From NCBI GenBank assembly GCA_934202525.1, contig CAKPYB010000008.1:1-64000 (forward strand): 64,000 bases of DNA, read 5' to 3'. Below the pieces are notes generated by a model, which saw only the letters and a list, made by a program, of their open reading frames with translations, had not been told where the DNA came from and ran no database searches. Below are positions 56,630 through 64,000 of this stretch, in pieces. The position numbers and the translations under genes were made by a program. Source of the DNA: an uncultured Prevotella sp. (lineage in GTDB: Bacteria; Bacteroidota; Bacteroidia; Bacteroidales; Bacteroidaceae). Every line of letters begins with the position of its first letter. Positions within the stretch are counted from its first letter, which is position 1.

Positions 56630-57574
56630 ATGGATAACAAACGACCTCTTATCGCCCACCTGTGCCTCTTCTGTTCCGGCGCATTCTGGGGACTGATGGC
56701 TCCCGTAGGCAAGGATGCCATGCTTCACGGCATCGACGGCATCGACCTGGTGAGCTTCCGTGTATTGGGTGGTGCCATTCTCTTCTGGCTCACCTCGCTC
56801 TTCACCAAGAAAGAGCATGTTCCAGTAAAAGACATCTTCAAGTTTGCTGCTGCCGGCCTCTTCGCCCTCGTGTTCAACCAGTGTTCTTACACCATCGGTC
56901 TGAACATGACCTCGCCTAGCAATTCCAGCATCATGACCACTTCGATGCCTATCTTCGCCATGGTTCTCTCCTTCCTGATATTGAAGGAGCCTATCACCTG
57001 GAAGAAGGCGCTCGGTGTATTGATGGGATGCGCAGGTGCCGTCATCATCATCATGACGAGTGCTACGGCTGGCAATGCCAAGGTGGGAAACATCTGGGGC
57101 GACCTGCTCTGTATGTCGGCGCAGCTTTCCTTCGCCCTCTACCTGTCGCTCTTCAAGAACCTGCTGTCTAAATATTCGCTCTTCACCATCAACAAGTGGA
57201 TGTTCCTCTGGGCAACGGTCCTGATATGGCCTTTCACCATCAGTCACGTGATGAGCATCGACTTTGCCCAGGTTCCGATGAGCACCTGGTGGGAAACGGG
57301 CTACGTGGTTCTCTTCGGCACTTATCTGGGCTACATCTGCATGATGATTGGCCAAAAGACCCTGCGCCCTACCGTGGTGAGTGTATATAATTATGTGCAG
57401 CCGTTGGTATCAGTCACCGTGAGTGTTATCGTGGGTCTCGCCGTATTCAAGGGTATGCAGGCAATAGCCGCCATCCTCGTGTTCTCAGGTGTATGGCTCG
57501 TGGTAAAGAGCAAGTCAAAAAATGATATCGACAAGCACGACCACAGTCTGGCTTACGAGAAAAGACATGCTTAA
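56630..57574 (+). CDS. EamA/DMT-family transporter
   Basis: 314 residues with ten hydrophobic helices in two EamA halves: the first shows FCSGAFWGLMAPVGKDAM, and the second starts near GDLLCMSAQLSFALYLSLF. VSVYNYVQPLVSVTVSVIVG closes the second half. The family exports or imports small metabolites such as amino acids; the substrate cannot be predicted. Own promoter; it shares a bidirectional terminator with the convergent lactate permease. Confidence 0.9.
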   Translation: MDNKRPLIAHLCLFCSGAFWGLMAPVGKDAMLHGIDGIDLVSFRVLGGAILFWLTSLFTKKEHVPVKDIFKFAAAGLFALVFNQCSYTIGLNMTSPSNSSIMTTSMPIFAMVLSFLILKEPITWKKALGVLMGCAGAVIIIMTSATAGNAKVGNIWGDLLCMSAQLSFALYLSLFKNLLSKYSLFTINKWMFLWATVLIWPFTISHVMSIDFAQVPMSTWWETGYVVLFGTYLGYICMMIGQKTLRPTVVSVYNYVQPLVSVTVSVIVGLAVFKGMQAIAAILVFSGVWLVVKSKSKNDIDKHDHSLAYEKRHA

Positions 57575-57590
57575 AAGATATAAGACTGAA

Positions 57591-57628
57591 ACTGTCCCCA
57601 TCTGAGAAAACAGATGAGGACAGTTTTT
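57591..57628. terminator. Bidirectional terminator, ACTGTCCCCATCTG stem
   Basis: 14-bp stem with one mismatch (57591-57604 with 57611-57624) and T5. The same stem sequence recurs at 61889-61923. Confidence 0.85.
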
Positions 57629-57647
57629 GTTATATGAGAAAAGAAAA

Positions 57648-59228
57648 TCAGCAACCGAAATAAACCATCAGTCCGCCCAAAACGATATACAATAGGGCGT
57701 ATGGGATAGCCGAACGGAGAATCTCTCCATCCTTTCCCTCCATATCGCAGGCAGCAGTCGCGATGGCGATGCTCTGCGGACTAATCATCTTTCCACCCGT
57801 GGCTCCTGTGGTATTGGCGGCAACCAGCCAGTTCTCCTGACCACCCTCCATACCAAAGAATGTGCTCTGTCCCGTCATACCCAACTGGTTGGCAACATGA
57901 GCCTGAAGCTTGGCAAAGAGGATATTCGAAGAGGTATCAGAACCCGTTACGAAGGTTCCGATGGCACCAATCATCGGAGCTACCAAAGGATAGAAATCGC
58001 CCGTCACAGCCACCAGTCCGGAGGCGATGGAAGTAATCATTCCCGAATAGTTCATCACACTCGCCAGGGCTATCAGCGAACAGATGGTCACCACCGTCTT
58101 GCGCAGATTCACCGTGGTACGGGCAAGAATCACCATCAGTCTCTTGAGGCTCAATCCCTGAATCAGTCCACCAATCGTAGCACCCAGGAAGAGCATAAGG
58201 CCCGCATTGGAAATCCAGCCAAACTTAAAGGTGCTGTCGAGCACAGGCAGATGAACCGCACTCACCAGATGACTCTTGAGGAAAGCATTGACCGGAGGAC
58301 AGAGTGCTCCGGAAACCAGGATGAATATCAATATAAAGAGGTAAACGCTCCATGCCTTCAGGCTCTCGGCGAAAGTAAAGGTTTCCTTATCCTGCACCTT
58401 GCTCTTGCTGGCAAACACCTTGGCGTATGCGATGATGGCGATAATGGCAGCCAGCGAACCGATGATGGCTGGAGTCTCCGAACCGAGATAATAGCCGCAG
58501 ACAAACTGCACTACCACGGAAATCACTCCCACCCAGAGGGCGATGATGAGATTCTTGATAAGATTGTGCTTATCGGTAAGCGTCAGGATGATGAAAGGCA
58601 GGATGATAAAGAGAGGTGACAGCTGGATGATGGCGAAAGCCGAAGTCTCGCAAATCTGTGCCGCCGAAGCCGATCCGCTTTCAGCCACCTCATTACAGAG
58701 CGTAGTAACCGGTACACCCACGGCACCAAATCCCGTAGCCACGGTATTACCGATTAAGGAAACCAGAGCCGAGAACATCGGTTTGAAGCCGAGTCCGATG
58801 AGGATGGCAGCAGGTATCGCCACCGCCGTTCCGAAGCCCGCCATACCTTCGAGCAGTCCGCCGAATCCCCATACGAGGAGCAGCACGAGCAGTCCCTTAT
58901 CATCGGTAATCGATGTAAACTGCCTCTTGATCACTTCTATCTGCTTGCTTTCCACGAGGATATTATAGCTGTAGATAGCCATCAGGATGATGATGAGAAT
59001 CGGGAATACCGCCTTCAGGATGCCTTCCACCACCGCCCATCCCGTCAGGGCGATCACGCTATCCTCCGCATGTTCCGGGGCTATCATGCCTAGCGGCGAA
59101 GCTGCGAAGAGAGCGAGCAACACGGTAACTACGAGCGTCAGTAAGGCGCTTTTATGACCTGCCATCTTGAAGCCGAGCATCAGGATGAACAGCAACACGA
59201 TGGGAATAATAGAAACTACAGATGCCAT
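57648..59228 (-). CDS. lctP: L-lactate permease family transporter
   Basis: 526 residues, about 12-14 membrane segments. WGFGGLLEGMAGFGTAVAIP (about residue 114) and TGSDTSSNILFAKLQ with TGATGGKMISPQSIAIA (near 465) are LctP family signatures. It carries lactate, and in relatives glycolate, with protons. Start MASVVSIIPIVLL. A minus -7 box (TATTTTTGC) lies at 59281-59289. No lactate dehydrogenase gene is adjacent. Confidence 0.93.
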   Translation of the reverse strand: MASVVSIIPIVLLFILMLGFKMAGHKSALLTLVVTVLLALFAASPLGMIAPEHAEDSVIALTGWAVVEGILKAVFPILIIILMAIYSYNILVESKQIEVIKRQFTSITDDKGLLVLLLVWGFGGLLEGMAGFGTAVAIPAAILIGLGFKPMFSALVSLIGNTVATGFGAVGVPVTTLCNEVAESGSASAAQICETSAFAIIQLSPLFIILPFIILTLTDKHNLIKNLIIALWVGVISVVVQFVCGYYLGSETPAIIGSLAAIIAIIAYAKVFASKSKVQDKETFTFAESLKAWSVYLFILIFILVSGALCPPVNAFLKSHLVSAVHLPVLDSTFKFGWISNAGLMLFLGATIGGLIQGLSLKRLMVILARTTVNLRKTVVTICSLIALASVMNYSGMITSIASGLVAVTGDFYPLVAPMIGAIGTFVTGSDTSSNILFAKLQAHVANQLGMTGQSTFFGMEGGQENWLVAANTTGATGGKMISPQSIAIATAACDMEGKDGEILRSAIPYALLYIVLGGLMVYFGC

Positions 59229-59383
59229 AAGCCATTCAGTTTTTTATTGTTTTCGATTGCTAAATTTTATGTTTATGACTGCAAAAATAACATTTTTCTT
59301 TGAAAAAAGAAAACATTTTTTGAAAAAATCTTTTATAAGATGTCCGATTTTTCAATTTCATACGTCTATAGAATGTAAAGGTT

Positions 59384-59899
59384 ATGAGAACAGAAGAATT
59401 CAACCATATCATCCTACCGATGCGCAGCAACTTGAAAGCGTATGCGCTAAGGTTGACTGAGAGTGACGACAATGCCGAAGACCTCGTGCAGGAAGTCATG
59501 CTCAGGCTGTGGGACATGCGCCAGAATATCAAGGCAGAAGATAACCTCAAGGCGCTCGCCATCACCATCATGCGCAACAAGTTTTATGACCAGTGCCGGC
59601 ATGAGGAGCGGAACTTCACCACCGACAAGGTAATGGAAGTACCCATAGAAGACCGGCGGGCAGAGCAACGGGACGAGGTAAACCTCATCAGACAGATAGT
59701 GGCACAGCTCCCGCCCTTGCAGCAGCAGATATTCCGCATGAAGGAGATAGAAGGCTATACAGCCGATGAAATCATGCAGATAACGGGATGCACTGCCGAT
59801 AATCTCCGAAAGAATCTCTCCAGAGCCCGACTCAAAATCAGAGAGACTTATATGAATATGGTGAAACAAAACAGAACAAAGAAGGAGGAAAGAATATGA
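59384..59899 (+). CDS. ECF-type sigma-70 factor
   Basis: 171 residues; region 2 at about 8-60 (DNAEDLVQEVMLRLWDM) and region 4 at about 105-155 (YTADEIMQITGCTADNLRKN). The stop overlaps the start of the next gene (ATGA, 59896-59899), a membrane protein likely to be its anti-sigma factor. The four genes 59384-61866 are close together on one strand and form a probable operon. Confidence 0.92.
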   Translation: MRTEEFNHIILPMRSNLKAYALRLTESDDNAEDLVQEVMLRLWDMRQNIKAEDNLKALAITIMRNKFYDQCRHEERNFTTDKVMEVPIEDRRAEQRDEVNLIRQIVAQLPPLQQQIFRMKEIEGYTADEIMQITGCTADNLRKNLSRARLKIRETYMNMVKQNRTKKEERI

Positions 59900-60396
59900 A
59901 TGATGAAATAAAAAGAATACAGAACTTGCTCGACAAGTATATGGATGGTACCACATCCAATGAGGAGGAGGCAACGCTCAGAAAATATTTCGAAGAGCAT
60001 AGCAATGATATTCCGGAAGAATGGGAATCCTATCGCGCCCTCTTCAGCTATATCGGATTCGAACAGATGAATCTTTCTCAAATTCTAAAAGAAGAAGAGA
60101 AGGAGGAGGAATTCGAAAAGAAAGATATTGCAAAGGAAGATATCGAAAAGAAGGAAGCTTCTCGCAGCAGATGGCTCAAATATTTCGGCTCTTCTGTGGC
60201 AGCAGCCGCTATCATCGCATTCATGCTTGTGGGCATCCAAAAGATGATTCAGCCTCAGCCTGAATGTTATGCGGTTATCGATGGAAAGGTTTATACCGAC
60301 CAGGAGTTCGTTCATAACGAAGCCCTGGATGCCCTGGAAGATGTTTCGGCAGATTCCGAAGATCCATTCAGTGCCCTGGATATGATGAAACAATAA
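59896..60396 (+). CDS. Putative anti-sigma factor, single-pass membrane protein
   Basis: 166 residues. The N-terminal 60 residues form a helical, acidic domain (LLDKYMDGTTSNEEEATLRK), followed by a highly charged Glu/Lys stretch (66-90), one membrane helix (about 94-117) and a short periplasmic tail. Overlap with the sigma gene and the topology support an anti-sigma role; no FecR domain is present, so it differs from the 45.4 kb protein. Confidence 0.75.
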   Translation: MNDEIKRIQNLLDKYMDGTTSNEEEATLRKYFEEHSNDIPEEWESYRALFSYIGFEQMNLSQILKEEEKEEEFEKKDIAKEDIEKKEASRSRWLKYFGSSVAAAAIIAFMLVGIQKMIQPQPECYAVIDGKVYTDQEFVHNEALDALEDVSADSEDPFSALDMMKQ

Positions 60397-60462
60397 ATTC
60401 ATCTTTTAGATGAAACAATCAATCAAACTATAAAGTATAATATATATAATAAGGTATAGAAT

Positions 60463-60909
60463 ATGAAACGATGCAACTTGATAAAACGCTTCTTCATCGG
60501 ACTGCTTCTTATCGTGGTAGCCTCGATTTCGGCTAATGCCCAGGAGGGGCTGTACGTAAAAAGTATATTCCAACGCTTCGGGCACGCCAAGGGATGCAAG
60601 ATGGTTACGATGCAGAATACGCAACTCAAAGGTTACAAGCTCAAGATATACAAGAGCCTGGTATATAAGAACCATGCCACGGAAATAGCCCACTATCTGA
60701 AGTCCGACCGCAAGGCTGCGAAGAAAATCAGAGAGGTGGTGGAGAATGGCAAGATGGTGAGCGGCTATTACATGATGGCACCCTTGAGCAATGGCGACAA
60801 CCGCTTCATCCTCTTCAGTAACCCGAGTGAAAGCAAGGGAACCGTGATTTATATCGAAGGCAAGCTGTCGCCCGAAGATATCATGCAACTCTGCTATTCC
60901 AGAAGATAG
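60463..60909 (+). CDS. Small exported protein (possibly DUF6108-like)
   Basis: 148 residues with a signal peptide (hydrophobic 10-24, cut near SANAQ). The mature part is basic and contains KGYKLKIYKSLVYKN and ends CYSRR. Family assignment to DUF6108 is from memory and uncertain. Third gene of the sigma/anti-sigma operon. Confidence 0.65.
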   Translation: MKRCNLIKRFFIGLLLIVVASISANAQEGLYVKSIFQRFGHAKGCKMVTMQNTQLKGYKLKIYKSLVYKNHATEIAHYLKSDRKAAKKIREVVENGKMVSGYYMMAPLSNGDNRFILFSNPSESKGTVIYIEGKLSPEDIMQLCYSRR

Positions 60910-60972
60910 AAACAACCTCTTCCTTCTGGAATCTTCTCAATAAGAATAAGAAACAACATAAAATATAGTATT

Positions 60973-61866
60973 ATGAATATCAAAAACGTAATGATGATGG
61001 CTGCCATGATGCCAGCCTTCGCCCTTGCTGAAACCAACAGCAACTGTGCACCAGCTTCTGTAGAGACTAACGACACTACAATCAGAGTGAACGACCAGAA
61101 CATCGTCATCAAGCAGGATGGCGAACAGACTTCTGTGAAGATATATAAGATAAACGGCAACGAGATGACCAAGATTTCAGAGACCCAATTCGTAGATGGT
61201 CAGGAAGTAGAAAAGGTATTTGTCACCTCACCTTTCATCCCTCAGACTTTGAGAAAGCGCAAGCGCAGTCTGGAGAGTCATTATCCAACCTTCTTCTTCG
61301 GCTGCAGCCAGTTGCCAGGCAGCAGGGGAAGCATGGGAGGCAACAACGAGATGCACAGTCGCGACTCCAAGTCGTGGGAATGGGGCATTACCCTCACCAG
61401 TCTCTGCTTCCGCCTTTCCAACGAAATGGCGCTCACCTCCTCCCTCTCCATCGGACAGGTACACCACCATTTCAAGGACAATTATGTATTAAGCACCGAA
61501 AACGGGGTATCGGCAATGACTCCGATAGAAGGCGAGACGCTGAAGAAAAGCTATATCAGCTACAATGTGCTCCGCCTGCCTATCATGCTGGAGTGGCAGA
61601 AGCGCATAGGATGCCATGATGCATTCCTGGCTTTAGGTCCATCAGTAGAATACCGCTGGCACGAGCATTCCCGCTACTTCATCGGAAAGCACAAGCATAC
61701 CGAAACGGGCGATATCAACCTCAACCCTATCGGCTTGAACCTGGAAGCCCGTGCCGGCTACTCAGGAGTGATGCTCTACGCCCGTGCCGGAGTAACCCCG
61801 CTGCTCAAGAAAACCAAGGCTCCCGAGTGCTACCCGATGACCATCGGCTTAGGATTTAGATTGTAA
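60973..61866 (+). CDS. Exported protein with outer-membrane beta-barrel-like C-terminus
   Basis: 297 residues with a signal peptide (MNIKNVMMMAAMMPAFALA). The first 90 residues hold short beta segments (TIRVNDQNIVIKQDG). From about 130 on, alternating beta strands (WEWGITLTSLCFRLSNEM, LALGPSVEYRW, AGYSGVMLYARAGVTPLL) end in an aromatic-terminated strand (MTIGLGFRL), typical of small porin-like barrels. Last gene of the operon; may be an envelope-stress target. Confidence 0.75.
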   Translation: MNIKNVMMMAAMMPAFALAETNSNCAPASVETNDTTIRVNDQNIVIKQDGEQTSVKIYKINGNEMTKISETQFVDGQEVEKVFVTSPFIPQTLRKRKRSLESHYPTFFFGCSQLPGSRGSMGGNNEMHSRDSKSWEWGITLTSLCFRLSNEMALTSSLSIGQVHHHFKDNYVLSTENGVSAMTPIEGETLKKSYISYNVLRLPIMLEWQKRIGCHDAFLALGPSVEYRWHEHSRYFIGKHKHTETGDINLNPIGLNLEARAGYSGVMLYARAGVTPLLKKTKAPECYPMTIGLGFRL

Positions 61867-61888
61867 TCTACGGAAAAATAACTGAAAC

Positions 61889-61929
61889 TGTCCCCATCTG
61901 AAACTCCCTTTCAGATGAGGACATTTTTT
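61889..61929 (+). terminator. Terminator of the sigma-factor operon
   Basis: 15-bp stem with one mismatch (61889-61903 with 61909-61923) and T6; stem nearly identical to that at 57591-57628. Confidence 0.85.
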
Positions 61930-61936
61930 GTATCCG

Positions 61937-62145
61937 GCCAAATTCGGGAATTAAAAATGGCCAAATTCCGGAAAAATAATCGGCCAAATTCGGGAGTTGA
62001 ATACAGCCAAATTGGGTAACAGATTTCGTAAAATACAGCCAAATTGGGTAACAAAGCACAGCCAAATTGGGTAACGAATCACAGCCAAATTAAGTAAAAA
62101 TATGCCGCCAAATTTGGTAATTCCAAGATTTTATCGTATATTTGC
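61937..62145 (+). promoter_or_regulatory. Eight-copy, 23-bp-period repeat array and promoter of AAA_14 gene C
   Basis: GCCAAATT(C/G)GG(G/T)AA-type units start at 61937, 61960, 61983, 62006, 62038, 62061, 62084 and 62107. All spacings are 23 bp except one of 32. The last unit contains the -33 TTTG (62113-62116), followed after 20 bp by TATATTTGC (62137-62145). Units 1-3 form one subtype (CGGGA) and 4-6 another (GGGTAAC). Confidence 0.85.
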
Positions 62146-62168
62146 AGCCGAAACAAAGGAGATTCAAT

Positions 62169-63443
62169 ATGAAAGAATACAAGAAAAGAATTGCAGATAA
62201 ACTATTGGAATACAGACTCGAAGAAGTTGGAGCCGTATTGATAGAAGGGCCAAAATGGTGTGGAAAAACTACCACAGCAGAACAAAAGGCCAAAAGCGTG
62301 CTATATATGGCAGATCCAGACAACCAAAACAACTATCTGGAAATGGCAAATTTAAAGATAAAAATGCTCCTGAAAGGAGAAAAGCCACGACTCATTGACG
62401 AATGGCAAATCATTCCGCAAATCTGGGATGCCATCCGATTTGAAGTGGACCATCAGGGTGAGGAAGGCTTGTTTATCCTCACAGGATCTGCCGTGCCTGC
62501 ATCTTCCGAAAAAATACATCACACGGGTACAGGACGTTTCGCCTGGATTACCATGCGCCCTATGTCATTATGGGAATCGGGAGAATCTACAGGCGAGGTA
62601 AGCATCAGCGAACTGTTCAAAGGAAATGCAAACCTGGAAGGTTTCAACAAATTGAAACTGGAAGACATCGCCTATCTCGTCTGCAGAGGTGGATGGCCTA
62701 GTGCCACTACCAAGAACCCAAGAGCAGCCTTGCGACAGGCTTACGACTATTACGATGCGGTGGTAAAGACTGATATTTCAAGAGTGGATGAAATCAGCAG
62801 AAACAGCGAACGAACCAAGCTGCTTCTGCGTTCATACGCCCGTTCACAAGGTGGACAAGTAAGTATCGGAGCCATAAGACAAGACATGATGGAAAACGAT
62901 GATGAGACACTGGCAGACAAGACTGTACAGAGTTACATCGGTGCGCTCAAAAAAATCTTCGTCATAGAAGACATGCCTGCCTGGAATCCGAACCTTCGCA
63001 GCAAGACTGCCATCCGTTCGGCTGAAACCCGATATTTCGTTGATCCATCCATTGCAGTGGCTGCATTAGGTCTAGGTCCAGATGATCTCATCAACGACCT
63101 GGAGACTTTCGGTTTGCTCTTCGAGACCCTATGCGTCCGTGATCTTCGTGTATATGCTGATGCCATCGACGGCAACGTATATCATTACCGCGACAAGAAC
63201 GGTTTGGAATGTGATGCGGTTATCCATCTCCGCAACGGCTCATACGGTCTCATCGAAATCAAGCTGGGTGGTGCACAAGCCATCGAAAAAGGAGTCTCTA
63301 CGCTAACTGCTCTTGCTGACAAGATAGACACGACCAAGATGAAAGCCCCATCTTTCATGATGGTACTTACTGCCGTAGGCGACTATGCTTACCGCAGAGA
63401 AGACGGAGTATATGTGGTACCTATCGGCTGCCTGAAAGACTAG
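62169..63443 (+). CDS. AAA_14/DUF4143-type ATPase with PD-(D/E)XK-like end (copy C)
   Basis: 424 residues from ATG 62169, chosen because AAAGGAG precedes it and an upstream TTG in frame lies inside the -7 box. Walker A EGPKWCGKTT (about 26-35), Walker B-like RLIDEWQIIPQIWDAI, sensor FILTGSAV, DUF4143 part AYLVCRGGWPSAT. C-terminal GLECDAVIHL and GLIEIKLGG give the D...E-x-K pattern. It is a more distant relative of copies A and B, with Pro in the P-loop and DEW instead of DEVQ. Function not established. Confidence 0.9.
   Translation: MKEYKKRIADKLLEYRLEEVGAVLIEGPKWCGKTTTAEQKAKSVLYMADPDNQNNYLEMANLKIKMLLKGEKPRLIDEWQIIPQIWDAIRFEVDHQGEEGLFILTGSAVPASSEKIHHTGTGRFAWITMRPMSLWESGESTGEVSISELFKGNANLEGFNKLKLEDIAYLVCRGGWPSATTKNPRAALRQAYDYYDAVVKTDISRVDEISRNSERTKLLLRSYARSQGGQVSIGAIRQDMMENDDETLADKTVQSYIGALKKIFVIEDMPAWNPNLRSKTAIRSAETRYFVDPSIAVAALGLGPDDLINDLETFGLLFETLCVRDLRVYADAIDGNVYHYRDKNGLECDAVIHLRNGSYGLIEIKLGGAQAIEKGVSTLTALADKIDTTKMKAPSFMMVLTAVGDYAYRREDGVYVVPIGCLKD

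Positions 63444-64000
<557 letters not shown>

Larger units (their letters stand above)
61867..62168. other. Intergenic region: terminator, eight-copy repeat array, promoter
   Basis: 302 bp almost entirely taken up by the terminator at 61889-61929, the eight GCCAAATT repeats (61937-62120) and the promoter of AAA_14 gene C (62113-62145). Confidence 0.7.

Noticed and set aside
24562..62120. Repeat arrays as CRISPR
   Set aside because: Units are 13-19 bp and degenerate, intervening DNA is about 9-20 bp, arrays overlap promoter boxes, and no cas genes are present.
62142..62168. Upstream TTG start for AAA_14 gene C
   Set aside because: It falls inside the -7 box, so it would not be transcribed; ATG at 62169 has a good ribosome site.

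Overview
The window looks like chromosomal DNA of a gut-type Bacteroidota, most probably Prevotella/Segatella (S. copri-like). Supporting signs are Bacteroidota promoters (TTG, about 20 bp, TAnnTTTGC) in front of many genes, a SusC/SusD pair under a sigma/FecR cascade, a 2,512-residue SprA, a type III glutamine synthetase, an NhaC-type antiporter and many ORFan-like AAA ATPases. No rRNA, tRNA or CRISPR array was found. The genus call is inference; there is no marker RNA in the window.

Layout. 0.2-6.9 kb: nitrogen and lysine/cell-wall block (glnK-amtB on minus; dapF, dapL and glnN on plus). 7.1-12.2 kb: accessory zone with a PF09820-type AAA ATPase/nuclease-like gene, repeat-rich DNA, azlC-azlD, then a 1.9 kb insert (KilA-N gene, small partner, DUF2442-like gene) flanked by a duplicated azlD 3' end. 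12.2-24.4 kb: housekeeping genes (ZIP transporter, eno, thioredoxin lipoprotein, SIMPL protein, nhaC, rubrerythrin, a minus operon PH-protein/dacB/mscS/mutY, nadB). 24.5-37.2 kb: an AAA_14/DUF4143 gene, sprA and ruvA, ddh, and a second AAA_14/DUF4143 gene. 37.4-48.4 kb: CyuA-like enzyme, then the minus-strand cascade sigma, FecR, SusC, SusD, TlpA-like protein, with an exported C1 peptidase upstream. 48.5-59.3 kb: dxs-trkA-trkH, manA, a DUF4435/AAA pair resembling PARIS AriB/AriA, a DMT transporter and lactate permease. 59.3-64 kb: sigma/anti-sigma operon with two exported proteins, a third AAA_14/DUF4143 gene, and the start of metY.

The most striking pattern is shared by the AAA ATPase/PD-(D/E)XK-like genes. 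Each of the three AAA_14/DUF4143 genes is preceded by its own array of short direct repeats on a fixed period (33, 33 and 23 bp) sitting on the promoter. The repeat sequence differs from gene to gene. The PF09820 gene has an inverted pair at the same promoter position. A fourth 33-bp-period array, without an ATPase gene, lies in the azlD insert. This suggests self-contained ATPase plus cognate-repeat modules scattered between core genes; their function is unknown.

Metabolically, the window holds ammonium uptake and sensing (AmtB, PII), ammonium assimilation (GSIII), two separate routes to meso-diaminopimelate (DapL+DapF and Ddh), peptidoglycan trimming (DacB), and K+/Na+ homeostasis (TrkAH, NhaC).
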